A program made the position numbers and the translations under genes. Of a stretch of DNA of 64,000 nucleotides, positions 32,849 to 45,045 are shown piece after piece. How positions within the stretch are numbered: position 1 is the stretch's first letter; each line of letters begins with the position of its first letter. Under the pieces are notes generated by a model. The model made no database searches. It saw only the letters and a list, made by a program, of their open reading frames with translations, and was not told where the DNA came from. The DNA comes from Plasmopara viticola (Eukaryota > Oomycota > Peronosporomycetes > Peronosporales > Peronosporaceae): NCBI GenBank assembly GCA_001695595.3, contig MBPM02000004.1, positions 124,001 to 188,000 of the forward strand, in the 5' to 3' direction.

Positions 32849-33865
32849 GGAAAAGGAGACGTCAGGTATAGAAGGATTAGGATAGTTAACGAGTGGACTC
32901 ACTCATTTTTACACAAGAAAGAACGCAAGTTATTGCAAACTTCAAGCAAAAAATTGCTTGACCAATAGCATCAAGTAATTTCAAAAATAGAGGCTGTCAT
33001 TTGAACCTTGATTTTTCAAATTGGAGAAAAAAAATTGCAAGATACGAAAGTGTTAGCGTATCTTTGCGATTGAGAGACGAACTGGACCACAAGACGTTTG
33101 CCTTTCACTTTAAATTTTGACGACGCAATGAATGTCACCAACTTTCGTCATACTGTTGAAAGAGTGTTGCTTCATAAATGCGTTTTGGATTTTAAGCTGG
33201 AAACTTGGTGGAGAAGGTGCGTCTTGGATTGCGCTGGAAACTTGACGACAGACTCCCAATCGGTTACTAAGGCAAGAGCTTATATCATTATACAAATGAG
33301 TCTAGAAAAGATCACGATAAAACCTCAAACAATAATCAAGGAGTTTTAGGTATGCGGTATTCCTTTTAAGAAACAAAAAGCAGACCTAATTGTGTCCTAC
33401 CAGCCGTACATTGCAAAAATAGGACATAATGATATGTAAACGACTACCTCTTCTCGATATGATTATCGTGTCGTCACGCTCAAGACATGTCATGTCCATC
33501 TCAGCGTCAATAAAATTAGTCGAGTAATGACCACGATAAGAGACACAAACATTGCCACGGCAACTTCACGCTCAATTTCTTACATGCACTTCAAGCGAAG
33601 GGAATGGATCTTCCTAGTGGCAGCTGTGTATCAACTTTAACTTGAGACACGAAAGGTCCGGGACCTTGTACAATGAATGCCGTCCTGGCATCTATCACAG
33701 CTCCTATCAACTTTCGCAGTGCCCCCGTTTTCATTGGTCCTTCGCCAATTCTTTTGCACCTATTTCCAACCCAACGGCTTGCGGTCATTCACCCACTTCA
33801 CCTCCCGTTGCGCCCTCTGACATCGCGAGCCTCTTTTTCTCCCACTCGTTTCCCCCCTCACGTCC
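32849..33865. other. Intergenic region, promoter of the glucan synthase
   Basis: A 1 kb gap between two same-strand genes. The left part is AT-rich and holds nothing recognised. The last 150 bp become C/T-rich, with TCATTGG at 33731 followed by CCAATTCTTTT, a weak match to an oomycete initiator plus flanking element. Confidence 0.4.
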
Positions 33866-36800
33866 ATGGCAGCTCGCGCCGATGGAGGCGCACGTACGCC
33901 CATGCGTCGTAAAGCCGAGAGCAATTACGTTGACGTCGATCGCGAGCAAGCCTTGCATCGTCTCGAGAGTTTCCATGCCGCGGCTCGGGGTCCCTTTGCG
34001 CGCTTGCAAGACAAGTTTGGGTTCCAATCGAGTAGCGTCGCCAATCAAAAGGAAAACTTGGGCTGTTGGATTACCAATTATCAGATGCGGATCCGGGCCG
34101 AAGCGCCAGTTGGGGCCGCGAATAGCGCCGACTTTGTGACGCAAATGGCGCTTGTCCGCGTGCACGGCAAGTTTTTTCGCAATTATATCATGTGGTGCAA
34201 GTTTCTCCGCACGGCGCCACGGTGCTCGGACTCGGCCAAAGACAAGACGAATACACGCAAGATGGAGACGGAGTTGGCGCTGTTTCTCTTGCTCTGGGGC
34301 GAAGCCGGGAACCTCCGCTTTATGCCCGAGTGCATTTGTTTCTTGTACCACAACATGGCTGCGAAACTCGAGCTGCTCGATACGTTGCCGACTGTTTACG
34401 AAGGGTTTTATCTCAAGGAAATCGTGCGGCCCATGTACCTCGTGATTGCCCAAATGCGACTGGCGACGGCCCCCGACGGGCAACGCCCGTTCGACCACCA
34501 AGACACGACCAATTACGATGACGTGAATGAATTTTTCTGGACCCGTCGCTGTTTCGAGTGCGACGAAGTCAGTGTGGCCAAAGTGCTGGCCGTGCAAGAC
34601 CCCAAGACGTTTAAAGAAAAACGCAGTGTGTTTAACCCCATCTTGGCCTTTTTCCGCCTCTGGTTCTTTCTCGTCGTGGCGTTCCACTTGATGGTCGTGA
34701 TTACGTACGTCGCGTACATGGCAGAAGGCGACGCCGACGGCGGCTTGGCGTTTTTCTTGCGCGTGTTTACCACGAGCCAAAGCAAGGTGCGTGCCCATGC
34801 GTTCTACACGCTTTTTGTCACGATCAGTGGGCTATTGGCCGCCAAAGCCAGCATGCAAATTTGGCTCCATGGACTCCGCTTGTACAAGGACGTGTGGATG
34901 GGGCTCGGCGTGTTTTGCCGCCTTTTGTGGCACACGCTGTTTTTTGCTTTGTTCCTGGCCGTTGCCTTGGCACCGGATGCCACGGCCGTGTTTGGCGCGT
35001 GGAGCTCCCGTTTACCAGGGGGGGGCACGGCGGGCTCGTACCTCTCGATGGGCTTGTGGTACGCGGCCGTCTATTGCGTCCCGGTCGTGCTGGCGGCTTT
35101 GATTCGATCGTGTTGTCCCAATGCCATTTGGGGTATTCGAGCCGTCAGTGCCCTCGATGGGACGAGTCGACAGTACGTGGGCCGCAATACGGCCCAACCG
35201 TGGCACGCGTATTTGCAATATTCGTGTTCGTGGTACCTCATTTTCGTGGGCAAGTTCCTCTTTGCGTTGCAACTCATGATCCGACCGTTGATGGGGCCGT
35301 CCATTGAAATTTACGGCATTGCCGTGGACGACAATGGCGTGATGCAATCGGGCAAGAACCTCTTGTTCATTCTTGCGTTGTGGGCGCCGATTTTTGTCGT
35401 CTACATGTACGACGCGCAAATTTGGTTTATCTTGTACCAGTCGCTCATTGGCTTGATCATGGGCAAACGCATGCACTTGGGGCATTACGTGGGCTTGGCG
35501 CAGTTAAAGATTGGCATGGCGGCCGCCCCGCACTTGTTTGATGCCAAAGTCGTGTCGCAATTGACGCAAAAACCCACGCTCGACGGGGCGCCCCCCGTCG
35601 TGGACCAACTAACTGGGACCGAGATGCGCCATCGGGATGTTATTTGTCTCCGGTTTGCCATTATCTGGAATCAAGTCGTGGATAATTTCCGCCTCAACGA
35701 CTTGTTGGACGATCGCGAGACGGTGATTTTACAATATCGGATTCTCAACAAGGGCGACCAGATTCAAGAGCCCATCTTTCTCTTGGCAGGCAAACTTGCC
35801 AAAGCAGTGGAGATCGCGGCCAAAGCGCGGTCGCATAAGTGGGATGTGGCGACGTTAGTGAAGCACATTGCGACGGCCGATGCCTTGGAAGGCATGCGCG
35901 ATGGGATCGACCTCGTGCACGAGATTTTCCACTTGTTATTGGGCCCCGACGATGCGAATGGAGCGCTCAGTGTCCTCGAGTACATTTATTCGTCGCCCAA
36001 TGTCGTGACGCTCCTCGATTGTACGTATTTGCCACAATTGGCCGACAATCTTGTGGAATTCCTTGCCGTGATCTTGGATATGCCCGAAGACATTGCGTCG
36101 ATTGAGTCAATGGACCATATGTCGGAAGACTTGCGCATGGAATTGCACGTCCAAGTCGCCCAAGTCGTCGATCGGTTGCGGGCCGTGGCGTTGACGATGG
36201 AACTCATGCTGCACGACGATACCGTGGCTCAGAAACTCCATGCGTGTCGCTTCTTGCGCACGACTCCGACGCTGGCGTTTCAGACGCAACGCTTGATTTA
36301 TCTCTACCAAGCTGATGCCATGACGGAAACGGGGTTGATTGCCGTCCACCCGTCGCTTCGGCCCGACGCGCACGTGCCGATTGCCCGGTATGCTCCCGAG
36401 AATTTCATTTCCAGTTGCACGCGCTTGTTTTTCCTCTTGCGCTTGGACGTGGCGAGTTCGCTTCCCCGTTGTGAAGATGCCAAGCGTCGGATGGGGTTCT
36501 TTCTGCACTCGTTGGCCATGGACATGCCCCGCGTCGCGTCACTGGAAGCCATGCCGTCGTTTTCCGTCATGACGCCGTACTATTCCGAGACGGTCTTGTT
36601 TACGTTGGATGAATTGAACAATCCCGTGCACTCGAATCCGTTGTTTGCCGAGTTGGAAAAGAAGCAAAAGGCCAAAGGGTGGACGGAATTGACCATTATG
36701 AAGTACTTGATTACGTTTCATGCCGAAGAGTGGAGCAACTTTCTCGAACGCCTAGGGGCCGCGTCGTTGGAAGAGGCGCTGGAGATTAATGCGCAAGAAG

Positions 36801-39800
36801 TACGGCTCTGGGCGTCGATGCGTGGCCAAACGCTCGCACGAACAGTGCACGGCATGATGTTGTATGAAGACGCGATTCGACTCTTGCGCTGGCTGGAAGT
36901 CTACTCGCTCTGTGACATGAGTGTCGAGGAGAAGTTGGCCGAAATGAACCGCATTTCGGCCCTCAAGTTCTCGTACATTACGGGCTGTCAGATTTACTCC
37001 AAGCAAGTGGCGAATAACGATCCGCGCGCGGCGGATATTGACTACCTGATGAAGAAATTCCCGAGTTGGCGCGTGAGTTTTGTCGATTCGATTGTTGAGA
37101 AAGACGGGGAGAAGGAAGTGAATCGGTTTGATTGTGTCTTGGTCAAGTCGGAAAACGGCGAGATTGTTGAAGTGTACCGGTACGAATTGCCGGGGAATCC
37201 CATCTTGGGCGAAGGCAAGCCCGAGAATCAAAATGTCGCCTTGCCGTTTACCCGTGGCGAGTATCTCCAGACGATTGATATGAACCAAGAACATTATCTC
37301 GAAGAGTGTTTGAAGATGCCCAACTTTTTAGCCACGGCCACGAGTACGGGGGAAGAAGTGACGGTGATTGGCATGAAGGAACACGTGTTTACGGGCCGTG
37401 CGTCGTCGCTGGCGCGGTTCATGACGCTCCAGGAACTCGTGTTTGTGACGCTGACGCAACGCGTGTTGGCGAAACCCTTGCGTTCACGCATGCACTATGG
37501 CCATCCCGATGTGTTTGAAAAGTCGTTTGTCGTCACGTGTGGGGGGGTGTCGAAGGCAAGCAAAGGCATTAACTTGTCGGAAGATGTGTTTAGTGGCTAC
37601 AACGTGACGCTACGGGGTGGCTTGGTCACGCACATTGAGTTTATGCAGTGTGGCAAAGGACGGGACGTCACGTTGAGTCAAATCAATGCATTTGAAGCCA
37701 AACTCTCGAATGGATGTGCCGAGAGTTGTCTGAGTCGAGAAGGTCATCGCTTGACGAATGCCTTGGATTTTGCCCGCTTGAATTCCATGTTTTACGGTCA
37801 CTTTGGCTTTTACATTTGCAATGCCCTCACGGTCTTTTGCGTCTATGTCTACGCGTACAGTCGCTTGTACGTGGCCACGCACTCGAAAGTCGAAGTGGCG
37901 GCCATTACGACGACGGACGGGCTCAATTCCCTCGCCAGTGTCTTGACGACGCAATATTTGTTGCAATTTGGCATGTTGACGACCTTGCCACTGTTTGCAA
38001 CGCTCTTTGTCGAGTTTGGCATTCGTCAAGCCGTGTTGAAAGTGATTGAACTCATTGCGACGCTTGGGATTGTGTTTTATGTGTTTTTAACGGGCACGAA
38101 AGCGCATTTCTACGACGTTGCGCTCATTCGCGGCGGGTCCAAGTACCGTGGCACGGGCCGTGGGTTCTCGATCACACGCGATCCCATGGTGAATTTCTTC
38201 AAAGAATATGGCGTCTCGCACTTTCGAAAAGCGGTCGAGTTGATTGGCATTATGATTCTCTTTGGGCTCTATGGCTCGTTTGATATTGGCGCTGGGGCGC
38301 TCGACGCGTATTGTGCCACGGCTGATTTTGACTGTGACGCGCATCCTGACCAGATCCCTGCCAATGTCACGTCGCTGGAAGCGTATAGTAAAAAGTCGCA
38401 GAGCTATAGCATTGCGTCGTTTGCTGTCTTGTTCCTCGGCGCGTGTTGGTTGATGGCGCCGTTTGTGTTTAATACCGATGGGTTAGTGTTTCAAAAATCC
38501 AAGCTCGATATTGCCAACTGGTTTGCGTGGATGATGCATACACCGGCTGTGGACGACGACAAGGACGCGAAAGAGGATGGATGGAATGACTGGTGGAAAT
38601 CCGACGTGGATTTGATGCTCCCGTTGGGTGGCATGGGACGCTTGACGTATTGCCTGCGAGAACTCCGGCATCCGTTGGCCATGTATTATGTGTTTTTGAC
38701 GGAATTCACACTGGTGTGGTTTACGCTGCTTTTTGGCGCCATGGTGTTTACGTGGATTCTCTTGTGGCTTGGAAACCGGGTCCGTCATTGTCTCTCGAAA
38801 CATCGGCAGTTTAAATCCTTGTCGCTCCAAGGCATTTTGTACATGGTTGGTGTCATTGGGGGCATCTTGATCGTTCCTCTCATCTTTGGCGTAATTGGGG
38901 GCTGGTCGGTCCACAAGTGCTTTACCTTTTCAGTCGCCATGTTGCTGGGCTTTAATGCCATTGTACAATATGCTTTGGCTTTCCATGGGGTCTTTGGATT
39001 GGAAGTGGCCATGTACAGTCCCTTCATTGCCCTCGGCTTTCTCATGGACATGATTGTCGGGCTCTTTCTCGTCATCCCCCTCTTTCTCCTGTCTCTGTTG
39101 CCATTTATGCGGATTCTCCAGACCCGCGCCATGTACAATGGGGGGTTTTCACGGGCGCTGAGTTCCGGGTCCGAAGTCGCGGCGTCGCTCGTGATGTTGT
39201 TGGGGGTCTGGGGAGGATTCATCCACGGGTTCGCCACGTCTTTTGTCTACACGCTCGGGTATATCAATGCTCCTCACGATAATTTCATGAACCGTTCCTT
39301 TTACTATTACGTTACGACGCACTTGCCGCAAAACGGCGCAGAAATGCTTAAGTACATGGAAAACGGGTACCTTAAAATGTCGTGTGCAGGCATGAGTATC
39401 GTGGCCATTTTCCTATCGCTCTTGATTGGACGTGTTGTCGGCCGACGGGGAAACCTCGTGCTTGGCAGCACATTGATCTTGGTTGCTGTCGGCTTGAACT
39501 TTATTGGCAGTACGGTCGTCATTCTCGTCGCGTGTAGCCTGGCGGCAATGGGCGCGGCCATGATGGCGATGAATTACCTGCTTTGGAGCTATGAAATTTG
39601 TACCAAAGGGTGGCGGGGCAAGAGTGTGACGATTTTTCTCTTGGGGTCTATGATGGGATGGTTTGTGCACTCGTTGCTCATGGCCAATGCAAATGCCACC
39701 ACGATTGACCAAGATTGGGACAATGAACCTACGAATACGTGGCGACTCCAGCCGCTCTTTGTCCTCCCAGCGCTGATCCTCGTGTTTTTTGGGATTTTAT

Positions 39801-41146
39801 GGTTTGTCCCGGAAAGTCCCGTGTGGTTGCTGGCGCACAACCAGGACGAACCGGCTCGGACGGTCTTGATTCGCTTGCGTCGACGAATCAATGTCTTGCC
39901 CGAGATGGAGCTCATTAAAGCAGAATTGAGTCAGCAAACGCGGCACAACCACTTGATGTTTCGCTTGACGATTGTCTGTGCCCTCCAAGCTCTCTATGGG
40001 TTTCTCATGTCGCAAACCATCTTGGTCCGACGGACGCTTCAGATGACGATCAAAGACGGTGGCAATGCCAATAATTATTGGCAAGTCTACTTTGCCTTGT
40101 GTTGTGCCACGGGCTACGCCTTTGGTAGCTTTCTCGTCGACAATGTCCGTCGCAAGACGATTTTGAAAGAGTTTTTGCCCTTTGTGGCCGTCATGGCCTT
40201 TACGTGCGGCATTATCGGTGCCGTCTCGAAAGCCGACGGAGGGCTTGTCCAAGCGCTGTTGTGTTTGCTCTACATTGCCGCTGGGTTAAGTCTCATGAGC
40301 GTCACGTGGCTCTCGGCCCTGGAAATGTTCCCGGCCTCGCGTCGTCCGCTCTATTGGACCCTGTCGTTGAGCGTCTTTTACGCGGTCCAGCTCGTCGTGT
40401 ACTTTGCCACTCCGTCGTTTGCCCTGTCGAATTTCGTGCTCTTTGGCGGGTGTGCCGTGCTCACGGCCGTGCTCTTTTTGTATTGCGCGAGTACAACCTT
40501 GGGGGCGATTCAAACGAAGGCTGAAAAGAAGTACCAGCGCTCGCTTGGGCCCGCTGCCCCCGAAGTGTTTGAAGCGACGAACGTGGTGGAAGTGGACGAT
40601 GTGCGGAAACAACAGACGCGCATTGCGCAGACCTCAGCAATGAATCGGTCTGGCAATGGGGCGAGTCAAGGCGTGGGCCTGGCGGGCACGACGCCGTTTG
40701 GCGTGCCGAAACCGCCGTCCAGCAGTGCGTCGTCGCAAGCACGGCACAATGCATCGCAGTTTGGGTTTAGTGGCGCTCCGATTGACGAAGGGGACGAAAA
40801 GCCGGGGACGAGCGAGCAATTTAGTTTTCGTCGCTTGGAAAGTGCCGACGATTTGACCAATCCACGGGTCGTCAGCTATGGCGTGAGTACTGGCTTGAGT
40901 CGCATTGAGAGTTCGGGCTCGTCGTCGATTGATTTGTCGAACGTCACGAACGACCGCCGGCGTCTCATGACACGCATGTCGTCGACGTTTGACTTTGAAA
41001 CGGAATTTGAAGCGGAACATTTGGAAGATTTACGACAAGGCCAGATTAATTACCCACGGGGCCAACCACGCTCCGTGTCGTTCCTGCAGTCGCAACGGTA
41101 TCCTGATGCTGATGTCCATGCAGAGACCCAGTCGGTGCGCCTGTAG
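33866..41146 (+). CDS. 1,3-beta-glucan (callose) synthase, GT48, fused to an MFS sugar-transporter-like domain
   Basis: One intronless frame of 2,426 residues. The N-terminal FKS1-type region includes ELALFLLLWGEAGNLRFMPE near residues 133-152. Several membrane segments follow, then the large cytosolic catalytic region, where the family core is clear near 1230-1270 (SEDVFSGYNVTLRGG, HIEFMQCGKGRDV). A second membrane block follows. From about residue 1770 to 2210 there is a further set of hydrophobic helices with WFVPESPVWLLAHNQDEPAR near 1980, the PESPRWL signature of MFS sugar transporters. A Ser-rich cytosolic tail of about 200 residues ends the protein. GT48 enzymes use UDP-glucose to build beta-1,3-glucan at the plasma membrane, the main wall polymer of oomycetes. 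GC-rich third positions are stronger here than in flanking genes, which suggests high expression. Confidence 0.93.
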   Translation: MAARADGGARTPMRRKAESNYVDVDREQALHRLESFHAAARGPFARLQDKFGFQSSSVANQKENLGCWITNYQMRIRAEAPVGAANSADFVTQMALVRVHGKFFRNYIMWCKFLRTAPRCSDSAKDKTNTRKMETELALFLLLWGEAGNLRFMPECICFLYHNMAAKLELLDTLPTVYEGFYLKEIVRPMYLVIAQMRLATAPDGQRPFDHQDTTNYDDVNEFFWTRRCFECDEVSVAKVLAVQDPKTFKEKRSVFNPILAFFRLWFFLVVAFHLMVVITYVAYMAEGDADGGLAFFLRVFTTSQSKVRAHAFYTLFVTISGLLAAKASMQIWLHGLRLYKDVWMGLGVFCRLLWHTLFFALFLAVALAPDATAVFGAWSSRLPGGGTAGSYLSMGLWYAAVYCVPVVLAALIRSCCPNAIWGIRAVSALDGTSRQYVGRNTAQPWHAYLQYSCSWYLIFVGKFLFALQLMIRPLMGPSIEIYGIAVDDNGVMQSGKNLLFILALWAPIFVVYMYDAQIWFILYQSLIGLIMGKRMHLGHYVGLAQLKIGMAAAPHLFDAKVVSQLTQKPTLDGAPPVVDQLTGTEMRHRDVICLRFAIIWNQVVDNFRLNDLLDDRETVILQYRILNKGDQIQEPIFLLAGKLAKAVEIAAKARSHKWDVATLVKHIATADALEGMRDGIDLVHEIFHLLLGPDDANGALSVLEYIYSSPNVVTLLDCTYLPQLADNLVEFLAVILDMPEDIASIESMDHMSEDLRMELHVQVAQVVDRLRAVALTMELMLHDDTVAQKLHACRFLRTTPTLAFQTQRLIYLYQADAMTETGLIAVHPSLRPDAHVPIARYAPENFISSCTRLFFLLRLDVASSLPRCEDAKRRMGFFLHSLAMDMPRVASLEAMPSFSVMTPYYSETVLFTLDELNNPVHSNPLFAELEKKQKAKGWTELTIMKYLITFHAEEWSNFLERLGAASLEEALEINAQEVRLWASMRGQTLARTVHGMMLYEDAIRLLRWLEVYSLCDMSVEEKLAEMNRISALKFSYITGCQIYSKQVANNDPRAADIDYLMKKFPSWRVSFVDSIVEKDGEKEVNRFDCVLVKSENGEIVEVYRYELPGNPILGEGKPENQNVALPFTRGEYLQTIDMNQEHYLEECLKMPNFLATATSTGEEVTVIGMKEHVFTGRASSLARFMTLQELVFVTLTQRVLAKPLRSRMHYGHPDVFEKSFVVTCGGVSKASKGINLSEDVFSGYNVTLRGGLVTHIEFMQCGKGRDVTLSQINAFEAKLSNGCAESCLSREGHRLTNALDFARLNSMFYGHFGFYICNALTVFCVYVYAYSRLYVATHSKVEVAAITTTDGLNSLASVLTTQYLLQFGMLTTLPLFATLFVEFGIRQAVLKVIELIATLGIVFYVFLTGTKAHFYDVALIRGGSKYRGTGRGFSITRDPMVNFFKEYGVSHFRKAVELIGIMILFGLYGSFDIGAGALDAYCATADFDCDAHPDQIPANVTSLEAYSKKSQSYSIASFAVLFLGACWLMAPFVFNTDGLVFQKSKLDIANWFAWMMHTPAVDDDKDAKEDGWNDWWKSDVDLMLPLGGMGRLTYCLRELRHPLAMYYVFLTEFTLVWFTLLFGAMVFTWILLWLGNRVRHCLSKHRQFKSLSLQGILYMVGVIGGILIVPLIFGVIGGWSVHKCFTFSVAMLLGFNAIVQYALAFHGVFGLEVAMYSPFIALGFLMDMIVGLFLVIPLFLLSLLPFMRILQTRAMYNGGFSRALSSGSEVAASLVMLLGVWGGFIHGFATSFVYTLGYINAPHDNFMNRSFYYYVTTHLPQNGAEMLKYMENGYLKMSCAGMSIVAIFLSLLIGRVVGRRGNLVLGSTLILVAVGLNFIGSTVVILVACSLAAMGAAMMAMNYLLWSYEICTKGWRGKSVTIFLLGSMMGWFVHSLLMANANATTIDQDWDNEPTNTWRLQPLFVLPALILVFFGILWFVPESPVWLLAHNQDEPARTVLIRLRRRINVLPEMELIKAELSQQTRHNHLMFRLTIVCALQALYGFLMSQTILVRRTLQMTIKDGGNANNYWQVYFALCCATGYAFGSFLVDNVRRKTILKEFLPFVAVMAFTCGIIGAVSKADGGLVQALLCLLYIAAGLSLMSVTWLSALEMFPASRRPLYWTLSLSVFYAVQLVVYFATPSFALSNFVLFGGCAVLTAVLFLYCASTTLGAIQTKAEKKYQRSLGPAAPEVFEATNVVEVDDVRKQQTRIAQTSAMNRSGNGASQGVGLAGTTPFGVPKPPSSSASSQARHNASQFGFSGAPIDEGDEKPGTSEQFSFRRLESADDLTNPRVVSYGVSTGLSRIESSGSSSIDLSNVTNDRRRLMTRMSSTFDFETEFEAEHLEDLRQGQINYPRGQPRSVSFLQSQRYPDADVHAETQSVRL

Positions 41147-44100
41147 GAAGAGTCAAGCCGGCAATCAAAGGCATACATTGCACATTTATTGAAACTAGCG
41201 GCTTGTCTAAAGTTGAGCACTCTAAGTATTAAATATGCTGTGAGAAAAAGTAAGCTAAAATCCAGCTTATTATTTCGATAGCTCGATCATTTTGAGCGGG
41301 ATTTTCTTTTAAAGAGACTTTGTATTATATCGGTACAGTGTCGGGATGCTTGATCTGATAACGGGGCGATGCATTTTGTTTGGACGGTCACGATGTATCT
41401 ACGCTAATACACGGACCCTTGTCTTCACATACAAATAACGGGACGAGCCAAATTTCTTGCGAATAGACTTGGTACGTCGTAGCCGAGGCAACTTTAGTCC
41501 AGTAAGAGAAGTCTGTTTGTAGTTATACTTGACAGTATTTAATCTGTGTAAAACATTGCTCGTATTTGCGCCGCCACGAACCACATCCTTAATACGGGAG
41601 CAAATCAATTTGAGTGTTTCCTTTGCGATCTAGTTTTGTATTGAAGTCAGATATCCCATACCTTACTTGATACAGAAGCCACAATTCTTGGTAAGATCTG
41701 TTGAGTAACGTGCATGCACGCATATGGGCGCGGGATATTGGCAAGATAGAATTAAGCGTCAAAATTTCTTTTGTACCGATACGTTTGGCAGGAGTTTCTT
41801 CACTATCACGTTTGGACCCGAACATGTCAACTTCTGGAGTTTTAAACTTAACTATGATAAGTAGATAATTGGCCCTAAAGACTCCTTTTATCTCAAATCA
41901 ATTAAAAAAAAGCAGTGTACGTTATCTTAGGAATCGGCGAGCTTACATTATCAAGCAAGCGACAGCCCCACCAAGATATTGCATCTGGTATCCGGAATCA
42001 AATGACAGCCTTTCTTCACCGCCCTTTTATCGAATGTAGCAATGTCATTGCCACAGATCCTAGGAATTTTCACTAACATGTTTGGTAATAAAAAATTGAT
42101 CCATGCACAAGATCACACCGTGCAAAATGCGCATGCACCATATTCCGCCAGCTGATCGGAGCCATGTCCACGAATGTACGAATGCATTATCCTGCCCTGC
42201 ACATTATCCATTAAAGACTTTTAAAAGTTTTCCATCAATGACCCCAGTCTTAACAACGACTTGTGTCACTATGTAGCCGCTTCTCGCAGTCAGTGCTGGC
42301 AGAATTACGACTGGCGGGTGCGCCAGCTCCAATCCGTTTGCAAAGCCTTGTGCAGTCAAATGTGCGTTGTGCTACAAGTATATTTGTTTTAACGATTGTA
42401 TACCCACTTTTTTCAAACTGGATTTTGATGTGTTTAACTTTTCGCATAGTTCAATGCACATAACCTTTGAAGATACTAGCAACTCCATCTTGTCTATAGC
42501 GTTTTTGCTTGGGTCAGCTAAGGACTTTCTGCAATTTTTAAGATATCATGATCAGACTCCTCACATACTGCAACGTCATTACTCAAAATCACCCATGCGA
42601 GAATTTCGTCTTGTGGTCTAGTCTCTGCAACAAAATTAATAGCCAAAGTTTGTATCGAAACACGCAAAAGCTTTGCCTGATCTTTTTATTGAATAATTTG
42701 GTTACACTAGCTAAAGCGACTTGGAAGCTGATATAATTCGGTATAGTGCCAGGTGTCCTCAATGCTGTTTCTTGCATGGATGCAACATATAATACTTTGT
42801 AGAAGCCAATACAGCAAAGCGGCGATGCGCCGAGTAAAGGCTTGTATATTTCTTGGCGATTGTCGAGCAGCAATTGACTACTAAGTGGTAGCGATCAAGT
42901 GAGGAAGAGGTCGGTACGCGAGCGAAGGTCTGTACATTTCATAACGACGTCTGCGATTTGTCATTGTATGACCTCCATTTAAATTGTCACACTAATGTAT
43001 TCCAAGAAAGCTATGCCACGCTTAGCCGAATGAATGCTACCTACGCATACTGCATCACATAGCGCTTTTTCCCTGCCACCAATTTTCTTTCTTTGTCGTT
43101 CTGTCTCGCACGAATTTTTTTAATTCACTAAATGCAGGAATGTGAGCAAGCACAATTAACAAACCACTGCAATTACAACACGTGTTTAATTTAAGCATAC
43201 GGACCCTGAGTACGTTCTCGCCAAAAGCAAATATCTTGAAGCTCTTTATTTTTGTGAGGGGGGGGCTGCGGGGGCTCACATAGATTCAAGTCTCACAGGC
43301 TCTCGAAAATCTCGAAGAAGAAGCAATTAGCAGAGAAAGCAAGTGGTCATGCGTGTGAGCCAATTAAGCCAGAGTCCACCTAGCGGTTAAGTGAGTAGTC
43401 CATGCCATCGGCCAAGCAGGCGATTAAGGGAGCGCTTTAGGGGCAAACTGGCAAATGTTGAAGCCAGGAGTAAAAGCGCGTGTTAGGGCAAGGTGATTTC
43501 ATCGGGCCCGATACTGATAGCGTGAGAAGATTGTTTATGTAGAAGAAGAAGGTAAATCAAGTAAATGTTCGATGATTTAGTGCATGGATGTCTTGCGCTA
43601 CCTGGCCACACGTCGAATGATCACAAGTCAAGGAATCTTCCATGTGGTATGGTAAATGTCGTGCTCCATGCGCTAAGTAGAGACCATTGTATACGCTTGA
43701 GTAATTTTCGAGGACGTTATATGCTATTGTTGCTTACACAATTTGATTCTTGAAAGTAGATGAGAAAGCTTTTTTTATAAGCTTCAAGGCACCGGCATTT
43801 TTTTGGCTTAATTTCCCATACACATTGCATTCCAAAGTGAGCCTTACAATTTTTGTCGAAGCCGAGGTATGTCTAAGGTGACCCAAAAATTGCTCAAATT
43901 GAACTTTCAATTTTATAACCTTAGGGCTTAATCATTCCTAGAATAGTTTTTTAAATTGAACTGCGTTGGTTGTGGTGCTGGAGTGCACGCAAAAACACTT
44001 CAATCTCGGTGCAGATTACCCCAATTTGCAGAAGCTGAATGCAATTTTCAAATGGAAATTGGTGCGTTGTTAAAAGCATGTGAATTGGCGCAGTAAGGGT

Positions 44101-45045
44101 ACGCTTGAACAATATGTTTCCCTAAGCAAGTGGCTTTTATATATGCCAGTCGGAAGCGACCTCAAGAGACCCCACAAGGCTCACAAAGCAGATGGGGATA
44201 GCACTTAAATTAATGGCCGGCATCGGCCAGAGCATTTACGTCTCCCACGTTGGACTTGTTGTCCAGAGAGCAATAAGATCTCTCTTGTGAAGGCAATTTG
44301 GGTCGGTACCTGGTGGTGGGCGAGTCATATGGCCCCTCATCCTCTGAGTAATGATCCCGGCAATTGGACCCATCTTAGAAGTATTTGAGAGTCGGCTTAA
44401 CTTCGCTTGCTTCCTTCTGATCCCCAATTTCGATTACGTCCTCAATAGTCGTATCGTAAGTCGGTCTTTGCCCTTATAAATTACGAACGTCTCTGTACTT
44501 TTCTGGTGTATTGGCCGATTAGTCTGACGCTAAGTCTAACACTTTTAGGTTCTGCAATGGAAACCTTTTGACAAGATTGTGACTATCTAGAGCTTATTTG
44601 CAGCCCCAGCAGAGGAGATCAAGTCAAATTGTTTTGTGGACCTTCGTTAAATACTAAACCCACGGAAGTGGGAGTGTCTGCGGACCACCCGGGCGAGGAA
44701 GAAATTTGGCATGCGATCCCCGCCGCGGTGAAGTGTGGAGTTTTTCTAGAGCCTTTCTAATCTGAGAGGTTCCCCAAAACCAAATTTTGAAAGCTCGCAA
44801 AGCATAGTGCAGAGGCATTTGTGAAAGCAAGCTTCTTCGGAACTGGTTTGGCCTTTTTGAAACAATCCTATGAATTGGTAGCCCTCTTTACTGTGTGTGT
44901 AATCATCGTTATGATCAAGCCAATTCTACGCATAAAAGTGAATTGAGCTAATTTCTCTCGTAGTGGGAGTACTTCAAGGGGGGGGGGTCGTCGAACAGAA
45001 AACCTGGGCACCCAATCGGTTTTTGTACCGGTTTGCATACAGACA
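41147..45045. other. Repeat-rich intergenic region without a supported gene
   Basis: About 3.9 kb. Only short random frames occur. Homopolymer G runs lie near 43259 and 44982. A C+G-richer stretch at 44200-44760 could be a relic LTR, since it has a TTATAAAT box, but no partner copy was found. Confidence 0.4.

Noticed and set aside
33785..34798. Long antisense open frame (337 codons) over the glucan synthase start
   Set aside because: It arises from the G/C-biased third positions of the sense gene; its translation is His/Arg-rich and resembles no protein. Similar antisense frames recur along the whole gene.
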